The notes: generated from the sequence alone by a model not told the origin. A stretch of DNA of 64,000 bases from Anianibacter sp965662745 (GCA_965662745.1 CBFIJK010000005.1:36913-100912); one strand, 5' to 3'. Positions 33,990-44,299 are shown, numbered from the stretch's first letter. A program made the numbers and translations.

Positions 33990-34676
33990 TCAGTCCTTGT
34001 TCTTGGCCGCGACTTCGGCGACGGCGTCTTCGGCTTCGTGGCTGACGATCAGGCTTTGGCGCTCACCTTTGAGCAGGCCGATAGTCGCCTGGATCAGGCG
34101 GAACAGGATGAGCGTGCAGGCGAATGGCAGCATGGCATAGGGGATCACACGCGGCAGCTTGTCGTATTCGTCGCCGTAATTGATCAGCCCTTCAAGCCAG
34201 CGGAACATATCCAGCATCGGGACCTGGTCGGTCATGTAAAAGGCCCGGTCGCGCACGCCCTCGGTAAAGCCCATCGGAAACCAGCGTCCCTCGGTCGGTT
34301 GAAGCGCGGCGAAGGGCGCCCAGTAATCCCAGGCGCCCTTCAGAAGAAGGAGCGCGTAGGCAAGGCAGATCGCGGCAGCCACCAATGCGGCGGCCCGGCG
34401 CATCGGGGCGGGCAGGATATTGGTCAATGCATCGACGCCCAGATGCGATGTGACCTTGAAGCCGTAGGAAATTCCGAAAAGGACGAGCCACGCGAACAGG
34501 ATAAGCGTAACTTCGAGCCCCCATATCAGGGACTGGTTGAACCCGTATCGCAACACGACGTTCGTGAAGGTCACCAGCGTCATCAGGCCCAGAAGAACCG
34601 CAATCACGGTTTCCTCGATCTCGTTGATGATCTGGCCGAATTTTGTCTTGGCACGATAGCCGGACGAGCCGCTCAT
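33990..34676 (-). CDS. dctQ: TRAP transporter small permease DctQ
   Basis: 228 residues, four transmembrane helices. The start at 34676 follows a strong GGGAGGAGGGG; an in-frame ATG seven codons upstream is less suited. The family motif NVVLRYGFNQSLIWGLEVT near residue 40 is present. It is longer than the usual ~170 residues because of an extended loop (residues ~120-180) and a charged C-terminal tail. It lies between dctP and dctM. Confidence 0.93.
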   Translation of the reverse strand: MSGSSGYRAKTKFGQIINEIEETVIAVLLGLMTLVTFTNVVLRYGFNQSLIWGLEVTLILFAWLVLFGISYGFKVTSHLGVDALTNILPAPMRRAAALVAAAICLAYALLLLKGAWDYWAPFAALQPTEGRWFPMGFTEGVRDRAFYMTDQVPMLDMFRWLEGLINYGDEYDKLPRVIPYAMLPFACTLILFRLIQATIGLLKGERQSLIVSHEAEDAVAEVAAKNKD

Positions 34677-34733
34677 GACAGTCCCCTCCTCCCACAAAGG
34701 GGGCGCATCCCCGCGCCCTGATCTTCTTGGCCT

Positions 34734-34760
34734 GCAGGCCCGGTGCGTGACCGGGCCTGC
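34734..34760 (-). promoter_or_regulatory. dctP-dctQ intergenic stem-loop
   Basis: Perfect 10-bp arms GCAGGCCCGG / CCGGGCCTGC with a 7-base loop, 24 bases after the dctP stop and without a T-run. Such hairpins after binding-protein genes typically protect or partly terminate the message, so that the binding protein is made in excess over the permeases. Confidence 0.7.
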
Positions 34761-34784
34761 CTGCTTGTCGCTTAAGCGAGACGC

Positions 34785-35801
34785 TTACATCGTGCCGTTG
34801 ATGTCCTGCGCGGCCTGGATGTTCTCGGCGCCGACATCGCCTTCGAACTGGTCCCAGACGGGCAGCATCGCGTCGACCCATGCCTGACGCTGCTCTGCGG
34901 TCAACTGGCGTACTTCGCCGCCGGCCTCGATGATCGCCTGCTTGGCTTCTTCGTTCACGGCGGTCGCCTCGGCGTTCCGGACCTCGGTCACTTCGTCGAG
35001 GATCGTCAGGAACTGGGTGCGGGTGTCTTCCTCGAGGCTGTCGAGGAAATCGACCGACGTCACGACGAGATAGTCGATGATGCCGTGGTTCGTTTCGGTC
35101 GAGCCGTCCTGAACTTCAAAGAACTTCTGGCCGTAGATGTTCGACCAGGTGTTTTCCTGACCGTCGACAACGCCTTGCTGCAGCGCGCCATAGACTTCCG
35201 AAAAGGCCATTGGCTGCGGGGATGCATCAAGCGCTTCCATCTGGGCGACCAGCACGTCCGACGGCTGCACGCGGAACTTGAGGCCAGCGGCATCGGACGG
35301 CATTTCAAGCGGCTTGTTGGCAGAGAACTGCTTCATGCCGTTGTGCCAGAACGCGAGGCCCTGAAGACCGCGGCGCTGCATGGAATCAAGCATCGCCTGA
35401 CCGGTGTCGGAGGCCTGGAACGCGTCGACAGCTTCGGTGTTCTTGAACATGAACGGAAGGTCGAAGATGCGGAACTGCTTGGTGAAGGTTTCGAACTTCG
35501 ACAGCGACGGCGCGGCCAGCTGAACGTCGCCCTGCAGCATCGCCTCTAGGACCTGGTCATCGTTGTAGAGCGTGGAGTTCGGGAAGACCTCCATGCACAT
35601 GGTGCCGTCCATCTCGGTGTTGATGCGCTCTTCAAGAAGCGATGCAGCGATACCCTTGGGGTGACGGTCGGTGTTGGTCACATGCGCGAACTTCACGACG
35701 ATCTCGCCGTCCTGGCACGCTTCGGCGTGGCTGGCTGCGTTCGCGGCCGAAACGCCCATGACAAGCGCGATGGCGGTAGCTGCTGTTGTGGTGAATTTCA
35801 T
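34785..35801 (-). CDS. dctP: TRAP transporter periplasmic dicarboxylate-binding protein DctP
   Basis: 338 residues from the ATG at 35801, preceded by AGGGAGGAAA; a longer reading is discounted. The signal peptide MKFTTTAATAIALVMGVSAANA is clear. The DctP-family body includes VKFAHVTNTDRHPKG near residue 36, the conserved arginine region GLKFRVQPSDVLVAQMEAL near residue 170, and GQENTWSNIYGQKF near residue 215. It captures C4-dicarboxylates (by family) for DctQM. Tandem palindromes lie upstream at 35994-36044. Confidence 0.94.
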   Translation of the reverse strand: MKFTTTAATAIALVMGVSAANAASHAEACQDGEIVVKFAHVTNTDRHPKGIAASLLEERINTEMDGTMCMEVFPNSTLYNDDQVLEAMLQGDVQLAAPSLSKFETFTKQFRIFDLPFMFKNTEAVDAFQASDTGQAMLDSMQRRGLQGLAFWHNGMKQFSANKPLEMPSDAAGLKFRVQPSDVLVAQMEALDASPQPMAFSEVYGALQQGVVDGQENTWSNIYGQKFFEVQDGSTETNHGIIDYLVVTSVDFLDSLEEDTRTQFLTILDEVTEVRNAEATAVNEEAKQAIIEAGGEVRQLTAEQRQAWVDAMLPVWDQFEGDVGAENIQAAQDINGTM

Positions 35802-35993
35802 GTCGTGGTTTCCTCCCTGAAAATCGACAGACTTGCCTGCGAAAGAGGCAGGCGTTGCGCTGCGCAGAAGAGGCACGATTGACCGGCAGCGCAACCTAGC
35901 GTCACCCAGAGCCCAAGGTTTTTCGGGAAAACCATTTTTTTCAGCTAGTTACGCGGGCGCCTTCAAAGCCATGCGCAAGGCGCAACCCAGATA

Positions 35994-36011
35994 TGCGCGG
36001 AATGCCGCACA
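35994..36011. promoter_or_regulatory. Palindromic operator 1 upstream of dctP
   Basis: TGCGCGGAATGCCGCACA, one of two near-identical 18-bp palindromes in the 249-base region before dctP. Its centre is 33 bp (about three helical turns) from that of site 2. Confidence 0.6.
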
Positions 36012-36026
36012 ACACATCGCCGTAAC

Positions 36027-36044
36027 TGTGCGGATTTCCGCACA
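36027..36044. promoter_or_regulatory. Palindromic operator 2 upstream of dctP
   Basis: TGTGCGGATTTCCGCACA is a near-perfect 18-bp palindrome (only the central two bases differ between strands), matching site 1 at 14 of 18 positions or better. It is the probable binding site of the DctD-like response regulator, whose gene ends a few bases away. Confidence 0.65.
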
Positions 36045-36050
36045 GCCGAC

Positions 36051-37274
36051 TCAGCGAAAATTTTCGGGTTTCAGCTCGTAGCGCGCCAGCTTGTCATAGA
36101 AGGTCTTGCGCGGCAGCTTCAGTTGCCGGGCCGTTTCGCTGGCATTGCCCTTGTTGCGCCTGAGCGCGTCGATCAAGAGTGATCGTTCAACCTGCGCCAG
36201 TTGCTCGACCAGCCCCATCTCACCGCTTTCCGCCGGATCGCCAAGTCCCCTGGCAAAGCGGATTGCCGCATTCATCAGCGCTTGCGCATTGCCTGGCCAG
36301 TCCTGCGCCATCATCCGCGCGATGACGTCCTGAGGGATTTCCGGCACCGGCAATCCAGCCTCTTCGCAGGCATTGGCGACGTATTGTCGGAAGAGCACCG
36401 GGATATCCTCCTTCCGCTCGGACAGGCCCGGCACGCGGACGCGGATCATGTCGAGCCGATAGTATAGGTCCGGGTTGAACCGCCCCGCCTGCGCCTCGGC
36501 TTCCAGATCGCGGTAAGTTCCTGCGAAAAGGCACGCGCCGGATCCCGCCTCCAACAGATCGAGCGTGGCAAGCTGCGCCTCCGGCGACAACGCCGCGACC
36601 TCGTCAAGGAATAGTGCGCCACCGCGCGCCGCCTCGAACGCATCTGGCAGAGTGTCCGGCCCCAAAGCCGCGGCCGCGCGTTTCTGGAATGGACGGCCGG
36701 GGGCGCCGGACATCAGGTGAATGACCTCGGCCACCTTTGCCGTTCCGGTCCCCGGCGGCCCGGACACCAGAACATCCGTGCCGCTGCGGGCGGCGGCGCG
36801 CACCTCATCCCGCATCGCTTCGGCTCGCGCGGAAACGCCATAGATCAGCCGCGCGGCGGCGTCCCCTGCGGCCATGCTTGCCTTGAGTTGCCGGTTTTCC
36901 AGCACCAGCGCCCGCGTGCGCATCGCCCGTTCGATCACCGCGATCAGGTCTTTCGGGGCGCAGGGTTTTTCCAGAAAATCGAATGCCCCGTCCGACATAC
37001 CCCGGACGGCCATGGGGATATCGCCCTCTCCCGTGAGCAGGATCACGGGCAGGTCCACATCGACCGATTGCACATGGCCCAAAAGTGCGAAGCCATCCTT
37101 GCCGGGCATCCGGATGTCGGACACGACCACCCCGTCAAAGCCGGGCGCGATATGGTCCTTCGCCTCGATGAAGCTGCCCGCGACGATCGGCGCAAAGCCG
37201 GCCAGATCCAGCGTCTGGCCCAAAGCGTCGCGCACTGCGCGGTCGTCATCCACCAAAAGGACACGCCGTGTCAT
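36051..37274 (-). CDS. DctD-like response regulator with degenerate AAA+ domain
   Basis: 407 residues. The receiver domain is intact (DDD at 10-12, phospho-acceptor D53 in VSDIRMPGKDG, K103). The central AAA+ domain is reduced: the P-loop reads SGPPGTGTAK (171-180), with threonine where the ATP-binding lysine should be. The stretch that normally carries GAFTGA is missing, as residue ~196 runs almost directly into ARGGALFLDEV (Walker B). A Fis-type helix-turn-helix ends the protein (NASETARQLKLPRKTFYDKL). It pairs with the kinase gene by ATGA overlap and lies beside dctPQM. It is probably a sigma-54-independent regulator of C4-dicarboxylate uptake. Confidence 0.88.
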   Translation of the reverse strand: MTRRVLLVDDDRAVRDALGQTLDLAGFAPIVAGSFIEAKDHIAPGFDGVVVSDIRMPGKDGFALLGHVQSVDVDLPVILLTGEGDIPMAVRGMSDGAFDFLEKPCAPKDLIAVIERAMRTRALVLENRQLKASMAAGDAAARLIYGVSARAEAMRDEVRAAARSGTDVLVSGPPGTGTAKVAEVIHLMSGAPGRPFQKRAAAALGPDTLPDAFEAARGGALFLDEVAALSPEAQLATLDLLEAGSGACLFAGTYRDLEAEAQAGRFNPDLYYRLDMIRVRVPGLSERKEDIPVLFRQYVANACEEAGLPVPEIPQDVIARMMAQDWPGNAQALMNAAIRFARGLGDPAESGEMGLVEQLAQVERSLLIDALRRNKGNASETARQLKLPRKTFYDKLARYELKPENFR

Positions 37275-39070
37275 GCGGCGACCTGCTGCGCGACGCGGTC
37301 CAGCTCCACGACGAACTCGGCACCGCCGCCATCGCGGTTACGGCCCCGGATCGCGCCGCCGAAACTTTGCACAAGGCCATAGCTGATCGACAGGCCGAGC
37401 CCCATGCCCTCGGACGGGCCGACGGCCTTGGTCGAATAGAACGGATCGAAGATGCGGTCCGGCTCTTCGATGCCGGGCCCCGTATCGCGGATGGCAAGCT
37501 GCACGCGCGAGGCGTCGCCGCCGATGGAGATCTCGACGCGCCCGTCCTCGGTTTCCGCCATCGCGTCGACAGCATTCGAGACAAGGTTCATCACCACCTG
37601 CTGCAGCCGCACATCTCCGCCGCGCACCCAGACGGGACCGCCAGAGCGCTCCCAGCGCAACTCGACGCCCGAGCTCTCGATCTTCGGGCCGACAATTTCA
37701 AGCGCCGCATCCACGACCGCCACAAGATCGACATCGGACATCTCTGTCCCTTCCTGCCGCGCAAAGGCGCGCAGGTTCTTGATGATCCGGCCCATGCGCC
37801 GCGCCAATTCGCCAATCCGCGCAAGATTGGCGCGCGCCACATCGGGCTGCCCGCGATCCATCAGCATCTCGCCGTTTTCCGCGAAGGACCGGATCGCCAT
37901 CAGGGGCTGGTTCAACTCGTGGCTGATCCCCGCCGACATCTGCCCCAGCGCCGACAGCTTGCCCGCCTGCACCAGATCGGCCTGCGCCTTTTTAAGCGCG
38001 GCCTCGGCATCCTTGCGCTCTCCGATCTCGCGGCGCAGGTCGCTGTTGGCCGTGGACAGTGCCGCCGTCCGCTCGGCCACCCGCGCCTCCAGCCTGGCAT
38101 TCAGCGCCGCTTCGACCTCCAGACGTTCGGTCAGCACGCGGCGGCGTTCGGTGGCAAGGAACAAGAGCGCGCCGAAGGCCAGGCACAGTGCCGCCGCAAC
38201 AAGCGCCTGCAACGAGGCAAGGCGCAGCGCCGGTTGCAGATCCAAAAGGATCTCTCCGGTCAGTCCGATCACTGGGATCGGCTGCGTCTGGTGCAGTGCG
38301 CGGGATGGCAGATAGCGCCCCCCGTCGAGCGCCCAGATATCATGCCCACCGATCAGCCGCGCCTCGAACCCCGGAAACGCCCCAAGCTGTCGCGGATCAT
38401 AACGCGCGCTCAGCGTTCCCGGCTCTGCCACGTCGCTGCGCTGTACAAGCACCAGATCGGACCGGTTCGTCAGGAAGACGACGCCGTGTTCATCGGTAAA
38501 GAACACCGTCGCGGGGTCGGCAGGCCAGTTCCATTCCAGCGAGCCCATGTCGATGGTCACGCGCACCACGCCGACCACCGGCCCCGCATCCGAAAAGATC
38601 GGTGCTGCAAATGTGTACAGCCGCTGACCCAGCGCCTGATCGACGCGGTGGTCGGTGCCAAGCGCCCCGTCAAGCGCGCGTTGGAAATCGGGGCGCGCCG
38701 TGGCCGAAGGATCGCTGCCCTGACCCGTCGCCGCCAGCACCTGGCCCCCGCGATCAATGAGAGCAATGCGCAGCGATCCGGTCTTGTCCGCCGTCTCGAT
38801 CAGCGTCCGCCGCGCCGCGTCTGCGGGACCACCACTCTTGACCAGATCGTCCAGCACCGGGTGATCGGCCAAAAGCACCGCAAGCTCGCGGAAGCGCTGA
38901 AGCTGGCCGGTCATCCGGTCAGAGGCAAGCGCGAGATTCGCCTCGGCCCGTTCCGACATCTGGTCGAGCGCCGCGATGAACGCGAACCACCAGATCGCGG
39001 CGGCAAATCCTGCCACCACGGCCAGAAATCCGGCGACCCGCGCCGATCGTGTGAATGCACCTTGCGTCAT
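37271..39070 (-). CDS. DctB-like membrane sensor histidine kinase
   Basis: 599 residues from the ATG at 39070 (MTQGAFTRSARVAGFL); the upstream in-frame extension belongs to the opposite-strand P450 gene. TM1 is at residues ~10-32, followed by a ~270-residue periplasmic double-PAS-like sensor and TM2 near residue 310 (LVAAALCLAFGALLFLA). A coiled coil leads to the phospho-acceptor box GISHELNQPLMAIRSFAENG near residue 385. ATP-binding motifs are NLVSNAVDAM, DTGPGIEEPDRIFDPFYSTK and GLGLSISYGLV. The domain order is that of DctB. It phosphorylates the coupled regulator. Confidence 0.92.
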   Translation of the reverse strand: MTQGAFTRSARVAGFLAVVAGFAAAIWWFAFIAALDQMSERAEANLALASDRMTGQLQRFRELAVLLADHPVLDDLVKSGGPADAARRTLIETADKTGSLRIALIDRGGQVLAATGQGSDPSATARPDFQRALDGALGTDHRVDQALGQRLYTFAAPIFSDAGPVVGVVRVTIDMGSLEWNWPADPATVFFTDEHGVVFLTNRSDLVLVQRSDVAEPGTLSARYDPRQLGAFPGFEARLIGGHDIWALDGGRYLPSRALHQTQPIPVIGLTGEILLDLQPALRLASLQALVAAALCLAFGALLFLATERRRVLTERLEVEAALNARLEARVAERTAALSTANSDLRREIGERKDAEAALKKAQADLVQAGKLSALGQMSAGISHELNQPLMAIRSFAENGEMLMDRGQPDVARANLARIGELARRMGRIIKNLRAFARQEGTEMSDVDLVAVVDAALEIVGPKIESSGVELRWERSGGPVWVRGGDVRLQQVVMNLVSNAVDAMAETEDGRVEISIGGDASRVQLAIRDTGPGIEEPDRIFDPFYSTKAVGPSEGMGLGLSISYGLVQSFGGAIRGRNRDGGGAEFVVELDRVAQQVAA

Positions 39071-39130
39071 GGCGCGAAAGCTTAGCCATGGGCGCTTGCA
39101 TTGGCCAGCGCGCTTGGGCCTTCTGCGCGC

Positions 39131-40306
39131 ATGGAACGCCTGTCTCAATCCCCCGCCGATCCGTCCTTTGTGCAAGACCCATACCCGTTCTACGCGCGGG
39201 CACGCGCAGCGGGCGATTTGATCCATTGGACGGACTACGGCATGGCCTGCGCGACAAGCTATGCGGCTGTCGATGCCGTGCTGAAGGACCGCCGCATGGG
39301 CAGGGCCGAGATCGTTCGGCCAGATATCCCGCCGCATCTGACACCGTTCTACGCGGTCGAGGCGCATTCGATGCTGGATCTCGAACCACCCCGCCACACA
39401 CGACTGCGCGGGCTGGTGCTGCGCGCCTTCACCTCGCGCCGCATTGCCGCCTTGGGGCCCGAGATCGGTGTTCTGTGCCGCGAACTCATCGACGCGATGC
39501 CGGAGGATGAGGTCGATCTTCTGCCGACCTACGCGCAGCGCCTGCCAGTCATCGTGATTGCGCGTCTCTTGGGCGTGCCCGAGGACATGGCCGATCAGCT
39601 ACTTGCCTGGTCCAACGCGATGGTCGCCATGTACCAGGCCCGCAAGGATCGCGCGATCGAGGATGCGGCGGCCACTGCCGCGCAAGACTTCGCCGACTTC
39701 CTGCGCGGCTATATCGAAACTCGCCGCAGCGCCCCGGCCGATGACCTTCTGACCCACCTTATTGCCGCCGAAGAGGACGGCGCGCGCCTGTCGACGGATG
39801 AGCTGATCGGCACCGCGATCCTTCTGCTGAACGCCGGGCACGAGGCGACGGTGCACACGATGGGCAACGGCATTCGCGCAATCCTGCAGGCTGGCGGACC
39901 GCAGGATTGGATGTCAGAGGCACGGATCGACGCGACCGTTGAAGAGGTGCTGCGCTTCGATCCGCCGCTGCATATGTTCACGCGGATCGTCTATGAACCG
40001 CTGGAGATCTTCGGAGAGACGTTCCGGCGCGGTGACAAGATCGCCTGCCTTCTGGGATCGGCCAATCGCGATGCCGCGCGCTTCGATGCGCCGGACAGGT
40101 TCGACCCTTCCCGCGATCTGCACAAGCACACGGCCTTTGGCGCCGGCATTCATTTCTGTGTCGGCGCGCCCCTCGCGCGGCTGGAGCTGCGCATTGGCCT
40201 GCAAACACTGTTCGACCGGATGCCGACCCTGCACCTGACCGAGGATCCGCAATTCGCGGACACCTACCATTTCCACGGGCTGAAGCGCCTCATGGTCGCG
40301 CGCTAG
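39131..40306 (+). CDS. Cytochrome P450
   Basis: 391 residues, soluble bacterial type. The haem ligand loop FGAGIHFCVGAPLARLEL is near residue 345, the ExxR pair (EEVLR) near residue 275, and the I-helix LLLNAGHEATVHTMGN near residue 235. The I-helix has Ala-Thr after Glu in place of the commonest D/E-T. The start at MERLSQSPADPSF fits the family; an ATG ten codons upstream is possible. It is divergent from dctB by 60 bases and ends 2 bases before the convergent Lrp gene. No ferredoxin gene is adjacent, so redox partner and substrate are unknown. Confidence 0.93.
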   Translation: MERLSQSPADPSFVQDPYPFYARARAAGDLIHWTDYGMACATSYAAVDAVLKDRRMGRAEIVRPDIPPHLTPFYAVEAHSMLDLEPPRHTRLRGLVLRAFTSRRIAALGPEIGVLCRELIDAMPEDEVDLLPTYAQRLPVIVIARLLGVPEDMADQLLAWSNAMVAMYQARKDRAIEDAAATAAQDFADFLRGYIETRRSAPADDLLTHLIAAEEDGARLSTDELIGTAILLLNAGHEATVHTMGNGIRAILQAGGPQDWMSEARIDATVEEVLRFDPPLHMFTRIVYEPLEIFGETFRRGDKIACLLGSANRDAARFDAPDRFDPSRDLHKHTAFGAGIHFCVGAPLARLELRIGLQTLFDRMPTLHLTEDPQFADTYHFHGLKRLMVAR

Positions 40307-40308
40307 GA

Positions 40309-40797
40309 TCAGACCGGCAGGACCGTCGTCGCCTTGATCTCTTCCATCGACAACAGCGCCGTGACGTTGAAAATCCGCACCTCGGAAATCAGCGCCTGGT
40401 AAAAGGCGTCATAGGCGCGGGCGTTGGCGACTCGGACCTTCAGGATATAGTCGATCTCGCCCGCAAGGCGGTGCGCCTCCATCACCTCGGGGCGGGCGCG
40501 CAGCGCTGCGAGGAACTTTTGCTGCCAGTCGGCCTCATGCTCTGACGTGCGCACCAGAACGAAGAAACACGCGTCGAGTCCCAGCTTTTCGGGATCGAGA
40601 ATGACGGTCTGCTGACCAATCACCCCCGCCTCGCGCATCTTGCGAATCCGGTTCCAGACCGGCGTCTTCGAAGACCCGATCCGCCCGGCGATATCGTCCA
40701 GCGACTGGCTGGCATCGCGCTGAAGCTCTGCAAGGATTTTCCGATCTATCGCATCAAGGCGAACAGCCGTCCGCGTGTCTGTCTTATCTTGGGACAT
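40309..40797 (-). CDS. Lrp/AsnC-family regulator, divergent from the cys operon
   Basis: 162 residues. The N-terminal helix-turn-helix (LDAIDRKILAELQRDASQSL, then DDIAGRIGSSKTPVWNRIRK) is followed by the RAM ligand/oligomer domain (EVMEAHRLAGEIDYILKVRV). It faces cysG across a 107-base region with repeated CCAG/CTGG half-sites, so it probably controls sulfate assimilation, perhaps in response to a sulfur amino acid. The position is the evidence for the target; the effector is inferred. Confidence 0.92.
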   Translation of the reverse strand: MSQDKTDTRTAVRLDAIDRKILAELQRDASQSLDDIAGRIGSSKTPVWNRIRKMREAGVIGQQTVILDPEKLGLDACFFVLVRTSEHEADWQQKFLAALRARPEVMEAHRLAGEIDYILKVRVANARAYDAFYQALISEVRIFNVTALLSMEEIKATTVLPV

Positions 40798-40842
40798 CTG
40801 TGCTGCTTCCCCTCACGAACGGAACATGCATCCTTAAATCCA

Positions 40843-40884
40843 CCAGTTACTGGCGAATTACCAGAACAAAATTCTATATTCCAG
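40843..40884. promoter_or_regulatory. Candidate Lrp-type operator upstream of cysG
   Basis: CCAG-TTA-CTGG (40843-40853) overlaps CTGG-CGAATTA-CCAG (40850-40864), and a further CCAG lies at 40881. CCAG elements start at 40843, 40861 and 40881, about two helical turns apart, as expected for an Lrp oligomer. Confidence 0.45.
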
Positions 40885-40904
40885 TGAAGCAAAAGAGGCC
40901 AGAC

Positions 40905-42305
40905 ATGCAGCATTTTCCGATCTTCATGGACCTCGCGGGGCGCCGCGTCATCGTCTCGGGCGGAGGCGAGACCGCGCTTGCGAAGCTGCGGCTGATCCTC
41001 AAGACCGAAGCGCATGTGACCGTCTTCGCCGAAGACCCCGTGCCGGACCTGGAACGGCTGGCCAAAGATGGCCGCCTGACGCTGACCCGCCGCGCGCTGG
41101 ATCATGGCGATGCGCTCTGCGCCGCACTGTTCTATGCGGCCAATGACGACGAGGTCGAAGACGCCCGCGCCGCACGGCTGGCCCGCGCCGACGGAGCGCT
41201 TGTGAATATCGTCGACAACCTGCAGGACAGCCACTTCATCACCCCCGCCATCGTCGATCGCGATCCGGTAACCGTGGCCATCGGCACCGAAGGCGCGGCG
41301 CCTGTGCTCGCCCGGAAGATCAAGCGCGACCTGGAAGAGGCGCTTCCCGCCTCGCTCGGCATCCTCGCGCGGATCGGCAAGGCATTTCGCCCCATGGCCG
41401 ACCGGCTGCCCATGGGCAAGAAGCGCCGCGATTTCTGGGGCGATTACTATTTTTCCGATGGCCCCCGCGCGTTCGAGGGTGAGGGCGAAGACGGCGCGAA
41501 CGACACCCTGCATCGCCTCCTCGACAAGCACCTGAACGCCGAGACCGCCACGGGCCGTGTCGATTTCGTCGGCGCTGGCCCCGGCGATCCTGAGCTTCTC
41601 ACGCTGAAGGCGCGCGCCGCGCTCGATACAGCCGAGGTGGTGATCTACGACCGGCTGGTAACGCCTGAAATCCTCGAACTCGCGCGGCGCGAAGCGGTGA
41701 TGATCGACGTCGGCAAGACCGGCTTCGGCCTCTCGACCAGCCAGGATCACATCAACGCACTGCTCGTCGAACACGGCACCAGCGGCGCGCAGGTCGTGCG
41801 ATTGAAATCCGGCGATCCCACTGTCTTCGGTCGGCTCGAAGAGGAAATTGAAGCAGTAGAGGCCGCTGGGATCGACTGGCGCATCGTGCCCGGCATCACC
41901 GCCGCCTCTGCCGCCGTCGCGGCCCTTGGCCAAAGCCTGACGAAGCGCGACCGCAATTCTGAAGTGCGCTTCATTACAGGCCATGACCTTAAAGGCTTTG
42001 CAGAACAGGACTGGCGCGCGCTGGCAAAACCGGGCGCTGTCGCCGCGATCTACATGGGCAAGAAATCCGCACGCTTTGTGCAGGGCCGCCTGATGATGCA
42101 CGGCGCCGCGCCCGATACGCCCGTCACCGTGATAGAAAACGCCTCGCGCTCCGATCAACGCATTCTCAGTGCAACGCTGGGCACGTTGGCCGATCACCTT
42201 GGCGCGAAAACCCTGACCGGCCCCGCCCTGACCTTCCTTGGCCTCGCGCCCCGCGCTGCGCTGGACGCAGCCGACACTCTCAACGTGCAGGAGCTTGCAT
42301 TATGA
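40905..42305 (+). CDS. cysG: Siroheme synthase CysG
   Basis: Trifunctional enzyme making sirohaem for sulfite reductase. 466 residues from the ATG at 40905 (MQHFPIFMDLAGRRVIV). The N-terminal dehydrogenase/ferrochelatase domain has VSGGGETALAKLRLI. The C-terminal uroporphyrinogen III methyltransferase domain starts near residue 215 (VDFVGAGPGDPELLTLKA), with YDRLVTPEIL, VRLKSGDPTVFGR and PGITAASAAVAALG motifs. It overlaps the next gene by 4 bases and is first in the cys operon. Confidence 0.96.
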   Translation: MQHFPIFMDLAGRRVIVSGGGETALAKLRLILKTEAHVTVFAEDPVPDLERLAKDGRLTLTRRALDHGDALCAALFYAANDDEVEDARAARLARADGALVNIVDNLQDSHFITPAIVDRDPVTVAIGTEGAAPVLARKIKRDLEEALPASLGILARIGKAFRPMADRLPMGKKRRDFWGDYYFSDGPRAFEGEGEDGANDTLHRLLDKHLNAETATGRVDFVGAGPGDPELLTLKARAALDTAEVVIYDRLVTPEILELARREAVMIDVGKTGFGLSTSQDHINALLVEHGTSGAQVVRLKSGDPTVFGRLEEEIEAVEAAGIDWRIVPGITAASAAVAALGQSLTKRDRNSEVRFITGHDLKGFAEQDWRALAKPGAVAAIYMGKKSARFVQGRLMMHGAAPDTPVTVIENASRSDQRILSATLGTLADHLGAKTLTGPALTFLGLAPRAALDAADTLNVQELAL

Positions 42306-42607
42306 GCCGCCGTTTCACCCCCAAAGTCGTCACCGCAAACGATCTCATCGAAGGCGATGTCGTCTACCTGTCTGCCGATGACACCTGGGTCCGCGACCAC
42401 CATGAGGCCGAATTGATCGACGACGAGGCCCACGCCGACCTGCGCCTCCTCTACGGCATGGGACAGACGGGCCGTGTTGTCGGGGTCTATCTTGCCGATG
42501 CCGTTCCGGGCGCGAATGGCCCAGAGCCTGTGCATTTCCGAGAGGCGTTTCGCGCCACCGGCCCCTCGAATTATCACCACGGCAAGCAGGAAGGCAGCGC
42601 AGCCTAG
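42302..42607 (+). CDS. DUF2849 protein of the cys operon
   Basis: 101 residues, beginning MSRRFTPKVVTANDLIEGDVVYL. It is recognised as the DUF2849 family, which is consistently encoded between cysG and cysI in alphaproteobacteria. There is no signal peptide, membrane helix or catalytic motif. The ATGA overlap with cysG implies co-translation, and a role beside sulfite reductase is inferred from context only. Confidence 0.85.
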   Translation: MSRRFTPKVVTANDLIEGDVVYLSADDTWVRDHHEAELIDDEAHADLRLLYGMGQTGRVVGVYLADAVPGANGPEPVHFREAFRATGPSNYHHGKQEGSAA

Positions 42608-42636
42608 GGCCGCGCCGCAACCGGAAGGATACCGCA

Positions 42637-44299
<1,663 letters not shown>

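Noticed and set aside
37268..39085. Long plus-strand open frame (605 codons) antisense to the DctB-like kinase
   Set aside because: It is the mirror of a clearly coding gene in GC-rich DNA; its sequence is Arg/Gln/His-rich without motifs.
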